Shown here: piece after piece, positions 7,727-16,904 of the stretch
Layout of the letters: every line of letters begins with the position of its first letter
Position numbering within the stretch: the stretch's first letter is position 1
Source of the DNA: Sodalis ligni
Lineage (GTDB): Bacteria; Pseudomonadota; Gammaproteobacteria; Enterobacterales; Enterobacteriaceae
Length of the DNA: 64,000 nt
Direction of reading: 5' to 3'
NCBI RefSeq assembly: GCF_016865525.2
Contig: NZ_CP075169.1
Location: 2,418,337-2,482,336 of the forward strand
Program-made: the position numbers and the translations under genes
The notes under the pieces: model-generated
The model's database searches: none
What the model saw: the letters and a program-made list of their open reading frames with translations, nothing else
What the model was told of the DNA's origin: nothing

Positions 7727-10015
7727 ATGGCCTTTCAGCGCATAACCCCTATCACCACGCCGCCCGACTGCTGCCATGCCCGCGTCCCGGGGCGGGGGAA
7801 CGATATTGAAAGTCCGGCCGAGGGAAATAAACTTCACCCGCGGCCATGCTGTGGGGCGGAGGCGGCGCATCCCATGGCGCCGGGCCGCGCCGCTTTGGGC
7901 GCAACCGGTCTTCCCACCGGCGTCCGGTTAAGCAGGCTGTATATTGACCAGATGGATTGTCCCACCGAAGAAGGGATGATCCGCAAGAAGCTGGGCGGGA
8001 TGTCCGCTGTGCGGGACATGGAGTTCAATCTGATGCAGCGGGTGCTGACCGTCATGCACGAAGACGATGCGCTACCCGCCGTTGAAGCCGCCATTCGGGA
8101 ACTGGGCATGGATAGCCGGCCGGTGGCGGACGCGGCGGCCGGCGCGGCCGGCAATGCCCTGAGCCAGCGGCCAAGCCGTGGTGGCCGCTGGCGCTGGCGG
8201 GCGTCGCGGCGCTGGCCGCGGAGGGTCCATTGGGCGGGATGGCCGGTGTGGATCGGCGCTGCGCTGGCGCTGGCTGCCATTGCCATCGGGGGCCTGGGCA
8301 CCTATAAAAAAGGCTGGATCGCGCTGCGCCACGGTAATCTCAATATCAATGCCTTGATGAGCATTGCCGTCACCGGGGCGCTGCTTATCGGCCAATGGCC
8401 CGAAGCGGCCATGGTGATGGTGCTGTTCGCCCTGGCGGAACTTATCGAGGCGAAATCCCTCGACCGCGCGCGCAACGCCATACGCGGACTGGTACAGCTT
8501 ACCCCCGAACTGGCGACGGTGCGGCAGCCGGACGGCGGCTGGGCCGACGTCTTTGCCGGCGATATCGAACCGGGGCGGATCGTGCGGGAAAAACCCGGCG
8601 AACGCATTGCCCTCGACGGCATTATAACGGAGGGCCAATCCAGCGTGGACCAGGCGCCCATTACCGGCGAGAGCCTGCCGGTGGACAAAACCGCCGGCGA
8701 TACGGTATTCGCCGGCACCATTAACGGGGCGGGCGCCTTTGAATTCCGGGTCACGGCCGCCGCCGCGCATTCAACGCTGGCGCGCATCATCCACGCGGTA
8801 GAGGAAGCGCAGGGCGCGCGCGCCCCCACCGCGCGGTTTATAGACCGTTTCGCCAGGATCTATACGCCGGCGGTGTTTGTCATTGCCCTGGCCGTCGCCG
8901 TACTGGCGCCGCTGTTGTCCGGCGGCGGTTGGTACGAATGGGCATACCGGGCGCTGGTCATGCTGGTTATCGCCTGCCCGTGCGCCCTGGTGATTTCGAC
9001 GCCGGTGACGATTGTCAGCGGCCTGGGCGCCGCCGCGCGAAACGGTATTCTCATCAAGGGCGGCGCCTATCTGGAGGAAGGCCACAAGCTCGCCTGGCTG
9101 GCGCTGGACAAGACCGGCACCATTACCCACGGCAAACCGGCGTTAACCGATACGGTGGTATTGACGCGGGATGCAGGGTTAGACCCGGTGCTTATCGCGG
9201 TGGCCATCGCCGCCCGATCGGATCACCCGGTCTCCCGCGCGGTAGCGGTGGGGCGGCAAATGAGCGGCGCGCTGCCGGAAGTCACGGCGTTTAGCGCCCT
9301 GCCTGGCCGTGGGGTGCGCGGTACCGTGGACGGAGTTAATTACCAGTTCGGTAATCATCGGCTCATTCATGAACTCGGGGTTTGTTCCGCCGATCTGGAG
9401 GCGCGGCTCGGTGAACTGGAGGCGCAGGGCAAGACCGTGGTGTTGCTTAGCGACGGCAAACGGGTGCTGGTATTGTTCGCGGTGGCGGATACCGTTAAGG
9501 ACAGCAGTCGTGCCGCCGTCCGGGCGTTGCATGCGTTGGGCATCAAAACCCTGATGCTCACCGGTGACAATATCCACACCGCCCGCGCTATCGCCGGTCA
9601 GGTCGGCATCGATGACGTCCTGGGCGATCAACTGCCGGAAGACAAGCTGCGGGCGGTGGAGGAGTATGGGCGGCGCGGCAAGGTGGGTATGGTGGGCGAC
9701 GGCATTAACGATGCGCCCGCCCTGGCGAGGGCCGACATCGGATTTGCCATGGGCGCGGCGGGGACCGATACCGCCATTGAAACCGCCGATGTGGCGCTGA
9801 TGGATGACGACCTGAATAAGATCGTGCGCTTCGTTCAGCTATCCCGTGCGACCCGGACGGTGCTGGTGCAGAATATCTCGCTGGCGTTGGGCATCAAGGC
9901 CGTCTTTCTGGCACTGGCCATGCTGGGCATGGCCACAATGTGGATGGCTGTCTTCGCCGACATGGGTGCCAGCCTGCTGGTGGTGGCGAACGGACTCAGG
10001 CTTACCCGCGGGTAA
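7727..10015 (+). CDS. zntA: Zn(II)/Cd(II)/Pb(II)-translocating P1B-type ATPase
   Basis: This 762-residue heavy-metal efflux ATPase sits in the inner membrane. An N-terminal Cys/His-rich tail (CCHARV and PRPCCGAE) precedes one HMA-like fold that has MDCPTEE in place of the usual GMDCxxC. The first membrane helices lie at about 170-215. The metal-transport motif CPC is at residues 417-419, the phosphorylated Asp of DKTGT at 461, SDHPVSRA follows (the HP locus) and then VGDGINDAPALA. MDCPTEE and CPC mark the ZntA/CadA branch. A GGAG ribosome site precedes the ATG. The divergent CadR-like gene and its operator predict induction by divalent soft metals. Several close paralogues exist in the family, so zntA versus cadA naming is by similarity only. 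Confidence 0.88.
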   Translation: MAFQRITPITTPPDCCHARVPGRGNDIESPAEGNKLHPRPCCGAEAAHPMAPGRAALGATGLPTGVRLSRLYIDQMDCPTEEGMIRKKLGGMSAVRDMEFNLMQRVLTVMHEDDALPAVEAAIRELGMDSRPVADAAAGAAGNALSQRPSRGGRWRWRASRRWPRRVHWAGWPVWIGAALALAAIAIGGLGTYKKGWIALRHGNLNINALMSIAVTGALLIGQWPEAAMVMVLFALAELIEAKSLDRARNAIRGLVQLTPELATVRQPDGGWADVFAGDIEPGRIVREKPGERIALDGIITEGQSSVDQAPITGESLPVDKTAGDTVFAGTINGAGAFEFRVTAAAAHSTLARIIHAVEEAQGARAPTARFIDRFARIYTPAVFVIALAVAVLAPLLSGGGWYEWAYRALVMLVIACPCALVISTPVTIVSGLGAAARNGILIKGGAYLEEGHKLAWLALDKTGTITHGKPALTDTVVLTRDAGLDPVLIAVAIAARSDHPVSRAVAVGRQMSGALPEVTAFSALPGRGVRGTVDGVNYQFGNHRLIHELGVCSADLEARLGELEAQGKTVVLLSDGKRVLVLFAVADTVKDSSRAAVRALHALGIKTLMLTGDNIHTARAIAGQVGIDDVLGDQLPEDKLRAVEEYGRRGKVGMVGDGINDAPALARADIGFAMGAAGTDTAIETADVALMDDDLNKIVRFVQLSRATRTVLVQNISLALGIKAVFLALAMLGMATMWMAVFADMGASLLVVANGLRLTRG

Positions 10016-10074
10016 CTCTGTGCATATCAGGTTGAGAGAGACGATTTGGGGTGTATGCTTACGCAGAAGCAAGG

Positions 10075-10368
10075 TTACTTATCTTCTTCAACCCCATTAT
10101 CTCTTGAAAAAAGAGAGGATTGAGATTTGACACGTATTTCTAACTGATCAGCCAATCGCTTAAATTGTTCTCTTAACCGTTCATCCCGGCTTTCGTTTTG
10201 GCCCTCGAATTTCAAAGCGGCAATAGTATTGGCAAGTCTTTCTTCAGGTATTGCGAACGCCAGATATTCGAAAGCAACTCGCAATATCCCTACTTCTAAA
10301 CTCAAGTGATTGATAGCCTCCAACATGTCATTAATATTTACCGTTCTCGGCTGATCTTTATCAGGCAT
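10075..10368 (-). CDS. Small hypothetical protein
   Basis: This is a 97-residue, charged, probably helical cytoplasmic protein without signal peptide or membrane segment. The central part (about residues 15-60) is a predicted helix with the pattern LSLEVGILRVAFEYLAF, then EERLANTIAAL. The overall shape distantly recalls the small anti-adaptor IraP, but the resemblance is too weak to name it. An AGGAG ribosome site sits a few bases before the ATG, which supports a real gene. Its stop lies 60 bases from the end of the convergent ATPase gene. Confidence 0.6.
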   Translation of the reverse strand: MPDKDQPRTVNINDMLEAINHLSLEVGILRVAFEYLAFAIPEERLANTIAALKFEGQNESRDERLREQFKRLADQLEIRVKSQSSLFSRDNGVEEDK

Positions 10369-10619
10369 AGATATACTCCTCTTACCCTAGAATTTTTTAC
10401 CATACCACTACGGTCATAGTGATTAAAGCGATAATCAGCGTATGGAAAACTCCCGGCTAATCGCTGGATTCAGGGAATTGTTTTTGTTCTTCGGCGGCAG
10501 TCTTTGCTACTATCCGTCTTTCATCGCGACGGGGTGTTTATGGTGTTGTCGCGGCAATCATCCTCATGAACTTCCTGCCAACCTTGGCTTGTTTAAGACA
10601 ACAGTATTAGAGGCAATGC

Positions 10620-11609
10620 ATGCAAACGATTCGCTGGGGCATGATCGGCTGCGGTGATGTTACCGAGGTGAAAAGCGGGCCCGGGCTTTACAAGGCTGCG
10701 CATTCCGTCTTGCTGGGCGTGACGAACAGAACGTTAGCCAAGGCCGAGTCATATGCATTGCGCCATGGTGTGTCCAGAGTCTATCCGGATGTGGCTGCTC
10801 TGCTGGCGGATCCCGAGATTGATGCGGTGTATATTGCCACGCCGCCGGCCGAGCACAAGGCGCTGACCCTGCGCGCCGCCGCCGCCGGCAAACACGTGTA
10901 CGTGGAAAAGCCGATGGCAATGAACTACGACGAATGCAAGGAAATGATGGCGGCCTGCCAAGCTGCCGGTGTTCGGCTCTATGTGGCGTTCTACCGTCGC
11001 GCCATGCCGCGTTTCCTGCAGGTGAAAGACTGGATCGACCAGGGCGCCATCGGCACTGTGTGTACAGTGAGCATTCTGCAGCGTCAGAAACCGGCGCCCG
11101 AAGAACTGTCGCCGGAGACGTTGCCCTGGCGTTTGCGGGCCGATGTGGCCGGGGGCGGAAAATTTTTGGATATGGGCGTGCATGTGCTCGATATGCTCGC
11201 GTTCTGGTTCGGCCCGGTCAGCGAAGTACATGGTCAGGCCGGCAACCGTGGCGGTGTTTACGCTGTTGAAGACACCGTCACCGCGACCTGGCGCCATGCC
11301 AATGGCGTCACTGGCGTGGGTAGCTGGTGTTATGTGGGCCACGATAATGCCGATCGCGTGGAGATCACCGGCACGCAAGGCCGCATCGAATTCGAATTTT
11401 TTGCCGATTCACCGCTACGCCTGGTCACCTTGGCAGGGGTGAAGGAAACCCTTGTCGCCAATCCCATCCATGTGCAGCAACCGTTTATCCAGAGTATTGT
11501 CGACGATCTGAATGGCATAAGCGTTTGCCCGGGCGATACGCAAGCCGCGGCGCAAACCAGTGCCGTCGCCGATAGTATCCTGGATTCGTTTCGCCGGAAA
11601 TCAGACTGA
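10620..11609 (+). CDS. Gfo/Idh/MocA family oxidoreductase
   Basis: This 329-residue NAD(P)-dependent dehydrogenase has the N-terminal Rossmann motif GMIGCGDV (residues 7-14). The family signature EKP is at residues 96-98 (VYVEKPMAM). The C-terminal alpha/beta domain carries GGGKFLDMGVHVLDML, whose Asp and His match the catalytic positions. Members oxidise or epimerise sugars, inositols or their derivatives, and the substrate cannot be inferred here. The gene stands alone: about 250 bases without a clear gene lie upstream, and two palindromic repeats lie between it and the convergent transporter. Confidence 0.88.
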   Translation: MQTIRWGMIGCGDVTEVKSGPGLYKAAHSVLLGVTNRTLAKAESYALRHGVSRVYPDVAALLADPEIDAVYIATPPAEHKALTLRAAAAGKHVYVEKPMAMNYDECKEMMAACQAAGVRLYVAFYRRAMPRFLQVKDWIDQGAIGTVCTVSILQRQKPAPEELSPETLPWRLRADVAGGGKFLDMGVHVLDMLAFWFGPVSEVHGQAGNRGGVYAVEDTVTATWRHANGVTGVGSWCYVGHDNADRVEITGTQGRIEFEFFADSPLRLVTLAGVKETLVANPIHVQQPFIQSIVDDLNGISVCPGDTQAAAQTSAVADSILDSFRRKSD

Positions 11610-11641
11610 TTGTCCGCCGGACCCCTTCGTTAAACCACGGG

Positions 11642-11707
11642 AGGAGACATGCCTGTCCCGACCGGGTACATTGTCAACGAGCGCGAAGGAGACATCCCTG
11701 TCTCCTT
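11642..11707. repeat. Two related palindromes between convergent genes
   Basis: AAGGAGACA and TGTCTCCTT (11686-11707) form a perfect 9-bp stem with a 4-base loop. A near copy, GGAGACATGCCTGTCCC, lies at about 11644-11660. They sit between the convergent oxidoreductase and transporter genes. They could act as a bidirectional terminator or be members of a small dispersed palindromic repeat family. Neither has a T tract. Confidence 0.45.
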
Positions 11708-11734
11708 GGAGCGGCTCATTCCATTGAGCATTCC

Positions 11735-13189
11735 CTAGAACTGCACCAGGCCGATAACATCCCACCATACCGGGCCGACCAGGGCGAAAATGCCGGTGAA
11801 TATCACACTGAACAATAGCCCGAGCAGCCAGAATGGTTTGAGCGGAATATAGCCGGAATCAAAGAAAATGGGGGCTGAGCCGTTGCCATAATGGGTGAGA
11901 CCGCTCATGAAGTTGCCGGCAAACCCCAGGCTGATGGCCGCCAGCATAGGCGGCGTACCCAGTGCGAGCAGAAGGGGCAGAAATGCCGGAACCATAGCCG
12001 CCGTGTGCGCGGTGGAACTGGCAAAGAAATGGTGCGCATACATATAGCTCAATATCACCAAAACGAACGCTGCCTGCCATCCCATGCCGCCCAGAGACGC
12101 AGACAGGTGCTGCGTCATCCAGGGAATGAATCCCATGGAGTTCAGATACTTGGCCATCATTACCAGGGCGGAAAACCACACCAGTGTGTTCCATGCGCCT
12201 TTCTCGGCGGCAAGGTCTCCCCAGGTTAACACCCGGGTAAGAAGCATGACGACGAGACCGGTCATGGCGGCTATCGTGGCATCGATATGGAACAGCTTGG
12301 CGCCAAGGGTCCACAGAAAAATCAGACCGATGAATACGCCAAGCATGATGTATTCGTCCCGTTTGACCGCCCCCAGCTCGGCGAGTTTTTGCTTTGCTAT
12401 GGTAACGGCTTCAGGACTTTTTTTAATTTCAGGCGGCCAGACAAGCATGAGCACCAGGGGCAAAACCCCCAGACAGACGAGGCCGGGCACGATTGCCGCC
12501 ATGAACCAGGTGCCCCAGTCAAGATGGATGCCGTGGTTAACGGCAACATTGGCGACGATGGGATTGAATGCGGCCGCCGTCAGGAACATGGCGGATACCA
12601 CCAGGTTTCCCTGGAAAGCGTTCGCCATGATGAACGACCCGAGGCGCCTTTCCGTACCCTTGGCCGGATCGCTGTCATACGCCAGGGAGATGGATTGCTG
12701 CAATGGAAACAGGATACCCCCAAGGCGGGCGGTGTTGGAGGGCACCACCGGGGCGATGACGAGGTTGGTCAATGATGTTGCATAGGCGAGTCCAAGGGTG
12801 GTTTTTCCCACCTTGCTCATGAACAGGTAGGCAATACGCTGCCCCAGGCCGGTTTTACTGAAGGCCCGTGAAATAAAGAATGCCGTAACAATAAGCCAGA
12901 TGGTGGGATCGCCAAAGGAGATCAAGGCCTGTTCCGCTTTGAGGGTGCCTGTCAGACCGCACATGACAATGCCTGTAAACGCAACGACGACCATGGGGTA
13001 CGGCTTGATGATGAATCCGAGGATGGTTGAGAGAAAGATTGCAAATAGCTGCCAGGCTTTGGGGTCCAGACCTTCCGGCGCTGGGGAGTAATATATGGCG
13101 AGGAAAATGACTACCCAAAGGATGCGTTGCCAATTGGCGCCGAGAAAGTTTTTTTCGGTCTTTCCGACGATAGGAATAATCGCTTGCAT
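11735..13189 (-). CDS. DASS-family anion (dicarboxylate/citrate-type) transporter
   Basis: This 484-residue inner-membrane carrier belongs to the divalent anion:sodium symporter family (CitT/TtdT/SLC13-like), with about 12 hydrophobic segments. The two family signatures around the anion site are visible: the first SNT-type motif in VVPSNTARLGG (about residue 155) and the second in SSTAHTAAMVPA (about 395). CitT-type members exchange citrate, tartrate or 2-oxoglutarate for succinate. The ribosome site is AGGAG seven bases before the ATG. It is the last gene behind the sigma-54 promoter at 14767-14782, after the Fe-S and Cys-rich genes, so its substrate is probably the compound handled by that pathway. 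Confidence 0.85.
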   Translation of the reverse strand: MQAIIPIVGKTEKNFLGANWQRILWVVIFLAIYYSPAPEGLDPKAWQLFAIFLSTILGFIIKPYPMVVVAFTGIVMCGLTGTLKAEQALISFGDPTIWLIVTAFFISRAFSKTGLGQRIAYLFMSKVGKTTLGLAYATSLTNLVIAPVVPSNTARLGGILFPLQQSISLAYDSDPAKGTERRLGSFIMANAFQGNLVVSAMFLTAAAFNPIVANVAVNHGIHLDWGTWFMAAIVPGLVCLGVLPLVLMLVWPPEIKKSPEAVTIAKQKLAELGAVKRDEYIMLGVFIGLIFLWTLGAKLFHIDATIAAMTGLVVMLLTRVLTWGDLAAEKGAWNTLVWFSALVMMAKYLNSMGFIPWMTQHLSASLGGMGWQAAFVLVILSYMYAHHFFASSTAHTAAMVPAFLPLLLALGTPPMLAAISLGFAGNFMSGLTHYGNGSAPIFFDSGYIPLKPFWLLGLLFSVIFTGIFALVGPVWWDVIGLVQF

Positions 13190-13283
13190 GATATCTCCTA
13201 ATAGACGCCGTCGGAAGTCTTCGCGACTTTCGACGAATGGCGTAAATAATAGTTATTGAGAACCTGTCGTTTTTATCCTTGCA

Positions 13284-13913
13284 TTAACAACCCTGATTAT
13301 TGCCGGCGAGAATACCTGCCGCCCTGTCAGGATTGAACACGCCGCACATGCAAATGCCGCCCATCTTGTTCGCTGCTTCTTCCGCCGTCATCCTTCCCTG
13401 GTCCACATCATGTTCAAGCGCCCGCACATACTTGGCCGGTATGCGTTGATGACCGCACATGGTGGTGATGGACAGGGTTTTGGGGTCGGTCAGCCTGGAG
13501 GTATTGCCAAACACGCCCAGGGACATGTTGGCATAGCAGGGCGTCACCCCGGCCTCTTTACAAATGCGGACAAGCTCGGTGATCACTCCGGAAAGAAGGA
13601 TGGACTGGTTCAGCTCTTTCTTCTTTAAAATCCGAAGAAATTTTACCGCCGCCCTTGGGTTGGAAAACACGCCGCGCAGGCGCGAATTCTTTTGCAGCCT
13701 GGCTTTTATCTCCGCGGCGGGCATGGTGAGAATGGTGCCGATCTTGGTGTCGCCCCAGTTGGCAACGTCACCGCTTTCTTCCACCGCCCGAAGGAGGTGC
13801 CTGGCGGTTTCGGGAAAATTGTCGTCGTTCAGGCCCTTGGTGGAGTAAGCCAGCCAGCAGATTTCTTCACCTTGCGACTCGGGCGTTCCGGCTCTGTATA
13901 ATGTGTGAGTCAT
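13284..13913 (-). CDS. Unrecognised Cys-rich cytoplasmic protein
   Basis: I do not recognise this protein (209 residues from the ATG at 13913, which has AGGA eight bases upstream; the frame is open to 13958). It has no signal peptide or membrane helix. The N-terminal part has EEICWLAYSTKGLND. The middle is Lys/Leu-rich. The C-terminal third holds clustered cysteines: TPCYANMS, TTMCGHQR, GGICMCGVFNPDRAAG and a final GC, a pattern suited to metal or Fe-S binding (inference). It lies 49 bases after the 4Fe-4S protein and 94 bases before the transporter, in the same direction, so the three probably form one sigma-54-controlled unit. A partner subunit of a redox or dehydratase enzyme is possible. 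Confidence 0.7.
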   Translation of the reverse strand: MTHTLYRAGTPESQGEEICWLAYSTKGLNDDNFPETARHLLRAVEESGDVANWGDTKIGTILTMPAAEIKARLQKNSRLRGVFSNPRAAVKFLRILKKKELNQSILLSGVITELVRICKEAGVTPCYANMSLGVFGNTSRLTDPKTLSITTMCGHQRIPAKYVRALEHDVDQGRMTAEEAANKMGGICMCGVFNPDRAAGILAGNNQGC

Positions 13914-13962
13914 ATCATCATTCCTAAAATATATTATATTGCCATTGGGTACAGTCACTGCA

Positions 13963-14730
13963 TCACAATGGGGGAAGCCTCGATAAATCGGGCGAGTACG
14001 GTTTACCTAACCCGACGTTGATTTTGGAACGCACCGGGCGGGGAATTCCCAGGTCATCAAAGCAACTCAGCACCTCTTCATTTTCGATATTCTCGTCCAC
14101 AGGGAGAATAAGGCCCGGACAGAGCACAGTATCAATTTCTGTTGATACCTCCTTTAGCGCCTTGAGGATGTCGGGGAGCTTGCTCTTATGGAAATCACCT
14201 TCGGTGAGAAGACTGTGCATGTGCACATCAAGACAGTCCGGGCGAAATTTCCCGGTCGTGCGGTCGGGAATGATGGTTGCAAGAGGAAAATCGCCCTCGG
14301 CAAACTCCATGCCCGCGGCCATTAACGCCGTAATGATTTTTTCTGCGTCACGGAGATACAAGCCGACGCCAGGCCTGCCCATATCCAGGCAGATGCTGAA
14401 ATAGTCGGGCTTGAGAGTGGGTTTCACATCTAGGGTTTTTATTTCTCTTCCCCCCCGGCCTGCGTTGCCGCCGGTGACGCTGGATCCTCTGGGGTCGCCA
14501 AAAGTCTGCTGAAAAATCTGCAGGTCAGTCAAATCGGTTGTGGGATGAATAGCTCCGAAAGGGCAGCTATTTTCACAGCAGCCGCAAAGTGTGCACTGTT
14601 TGGGATCTACTTTACATTTACCGTCGAGGTAGTCGATCGCATCATCAGGACAAAAGAGCAGACAGGTTTTACAACCCGTACAGAGAGATTGATCAATAAA
14701 GCTCATGATATTTACCATATCCTTTAACAT
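13963..14730 (-). CDS. 2x[4Fe-4S] ferredoxin-domain protein with unknown C-terminal domain
   Basis: This 255-residue protein has two ferredoxin clusters at the N-terminus: Cys17-x2-Cys20-x2-Cys23-x3-Cys27-Pro, then Cys46-x2-Cys49 and Cys52/Cys56-Pro. About 180 residues of unrecognised sequence follow and include FSICLDMGRPGVGLYLRDA. The start is uncertain: 14730 is the first ATG after the predicted transcription start, while ATG at 14706 (MSFIDQS) would begin right at the cluster domain. Cluster pairs like this pass electrons between enzymes. It is the first gene of the sigma-54-controlled unit and is probably an electron-transfer or activase component of an anaerobic pathway (inference). The function of the C-terminal domain is unknown. 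Confidence 0.75.
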   Translation of the reverse strand: MLKDMVNIMSFIDQSLCTGCKTCLLFCPDDAIDYLDGKCKVDPKQCTLCGCCENSCPFGAIHPTTDLTDLQIFQQTFGDPRGSSVTGGNAGRGGREIKTLDVKPTLKPDYFSICLDMGRPGVGLYLRDAEKIITALMAAGMEFAEGDFPLATIIPDRTTGKFRPDCLDVHMHSLLTEGDFHKSKLPDILKALKEVSTEIDTVLCPGLILPVDENIENEEVLSCFDDLGIPRPVRSKINVGLGKPYSPDLSRLPPL

Positions 14731-14766
14731 GTGAGGGTAGGTTGACCCATGTTCAAATAAACATTA

Positions 14767-14782
14767 GGCATATCCTGTGCCA
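14767..14782 (-). promoter_or_regulatory. Sigma-54 promoter for the Fe-S/transporter operon
   Basis: Read on the minus strand, the site is TGGCACAGGATATGCC, with the invariant GG and GC ten bases apart. It matches the consensus TGGCACG-N4-TTGC(A/T) at most positions. It lies about 37 bases before the first ATG of the operon and faces the divergent PrpR-like sigma-54 activator gene. GTTTCA repeats at 14948-14953 and 14967-14972, the first within GTTTCAAAC, lie about 170-200 bases upstream, a distance suited to activator binding. Confidence 0.75.
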
Positions 14783-15036
14783 AACAATGTGAAAGAAATT
14801 ATTTCGGTGAATAAGCTAATAATCCACGGCTTTATAAATCAACGAGCTGCAAGAAAATAATTCATTTATCTCATGCTAAAACCCCGAGGAAAATAAATCA
14901 AAGTTTGTTCCATGCAACATAATAAATAACCAATAAGGGGTATAACTGTTTCAAACGCATAAGACCGTTTCATGGCGCGAATTTATAGGGTTAGCAGCAG
15001 TGCGCATGATAATGATAATGATAAGGAGTCTCCTTA

Positions 15037-16892
15037 ATGAGCAGTATTACTTTAATAGCAGCCGACAGGAATTCATTTTCTCTTGGACACAAATTAAGTA
15101 TGCAATTATTTCCCGAGATTCTCGTGGTCCGGGGCGTATTGGGAGAAGGCGTGGCGGCGGCAGCGAATCAGATACGGCAGGGAACGGAGATCCTCATTAG
15201 CAGAGGGGCCACTTCCCAGGCAATCAGGGCTGCATTTCCCGCCCTGATTCATGTGACCATCCAGCGCTCAGCCTTCGACTATATTTCCGCGCTTAACCTC
15301 GCTCAAAGCGTTGGCAGCCCCATCGCCGCCATCGCCCTCCCGCATCTCGTTGATGGATTGACGGCCACCGCGCGAATTCTGAATCTGCATCTGCGTTTGT
15401 ACCCCATCTTCAAAGAAGAGGAGGTGGAGCCCATTATATTGCGAGCCATTAACGAAGGGGCCTCTGTTGTTGTCGGCAGTTCCTCAACCGGTATCGCCGC
15501 GGCGCGATTGAAAGTGCCTTACGTTGTTGTGCAAAGCGGCGAAGAAAGTATTATCGCCGCCATGAACGAGGCGCAGCGTATTTATGAGACGATGCGCATA
15601 AACCGGGCGGAAAGTTCCCTCCTCCATGCTGCGGTGGATGCCGCTGATAACGGTATCGTTGCCATAGACAGAATGGGAAGAATCGTCGCGTACAACGTGA
15701 TGGCTGAACGAATCATGGGGGTCGGCATCAGCGACGCCCTCAGTAAACCTTACTCAAAACTGTGGCCGAAATTCGATTTTAAAATGGCGATAAGGAATGA
15801 CTCGACTCCACTGTACCTTTCGCCCGACGGGACGTCCGAGGTTGCAGGCACCGCAAGGCCCGTGAAGAGCCATGAAGAAACGGTAGGCGTCGTGGTGAGT
15901 TTTCAGGAGAAGGGCCACCAGCATAATCTGGCTTCGCCCAGCAAAAAAACGACTGGAACCGGGCACATCGCCCGTGCGCAGTTCGAGGATATCCAGGGTT
16001 CGAGTCCGGCCATGCAAAGCACCGTCGCCCTGGCAAAACGCTACGCCCAGACAGATAGCACCGTATTTATCGTCGGTGAAACCGGCACCGGAAAGGAATT
16101 GTTCGCCCAAAGTATCCATAACTTTAGCCCGCGGGCCAAGAAATCCTTCGTCGCGGTGAATTGCTCTGCGCTCCCCGGTTCACTGCTGGAAAGCGAGCTT
16201 TTCGGCTATGTCTCCGGCGCCTTCACCGGCGCCAGCAGCAAGGGTAAGGCGGGACTGTTCGAGCAGGCGGATGGCGGCACGATTTTCCTGGATGAGATCA
16301 CGGAAATAGAACCGCACATCCAGACAAAATTGTTGCGCGTGCTCCAGGAAAAGCAGGTTATGCGCCTTGGTAGTGATGCCATCACCCCTTTGACGTGCGC
16401 ATCATAGCGGCGAGCAATGAGGATATACCCCATTTGCTTGATGCCGGCAAGTTTCGCTCGGATCTCTATTACCGGCTCAGCGTCCTGATGCTGAACTTAC
16501 CGCCGCTGCGGGAAAGACAGGAAGATATCCCTCTTTTGTGCCGCTATTTTCTCAAATTACATACCCCTAAAACGGCCCTCTCGCCAAGCTTCACGCCGGG
16601 AGCCCTGCGTCAACTCTGCGAATGGCCGTGGCGTGGCAATATTCGAGAAATGCAAAACGTTATGATCCGTGTCGCCACCACGGTGAGAGAGCACCTGGTG
16701 GAGAAGGAGACCATACGGGATTTGCTGGAAGGGACCCTGTGTCTGGGGACGGATCCTGATTTTTCCCAAGGGAGGGAAGAAAGTATCCGGCAGGCGCTCG
16801 CCAAGGCCGGGGGCAAAAAAGGCAAGGCCGCCGCCACCTTGGGCATGAGCCGTACCACCCTCTGGCGGAAAATGCGGGAAATAGAGATGTAG
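15037..16892 (+). pseudogene. PrpR-like sigma-54-dependent activator, one frameshift
   Basis: The domains run in order: a PrpR_N-type sensor (about residues 1-190), PAS (about 195-300), AAA+ and a Fis-type helix-turn-helix. Walker A is GETGTGKE, the sigma-54 contact loop is GAFTGA and Walker B ends FLDEI, all intact. The frame breaks at the CCCC run at 16385-16388. One missing base converts the path into TCAS-stop, while the true continuation ([19 protein letters not shown] onwards) runs from 16395 to 16892 in the next frame, ending in the helix-turn-helix [19 protein letters not shown] sequencing error at the run is possible. The AAGGAG ribosome site lies inside a perfect 15-base palindrome (15022-15036) touching the ATG. 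It is the likely regulator of the divergent Fe-S/transporter operon, sensing a small metabolite through PrpR_N. Confidence 0.85.
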
Positions 16893-16904
16893 GCCGAAGA
16901 CACC

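Noticed and set aside
10442..10657. 71-codon frame overlapping the start of the Gfo/Idh/MocA gene
   Set aside because: No motif, overlaps a strong gene in another frame, and lacks a clear ribosome site.
15037..16407. A deliberately truncated activator lacking its DNA-binding domain
   Set aside because: The rest of the AAA+ domain and helix-turn-helix follow immediately in the next frame, so a frameshift explains it better than a natural short form.
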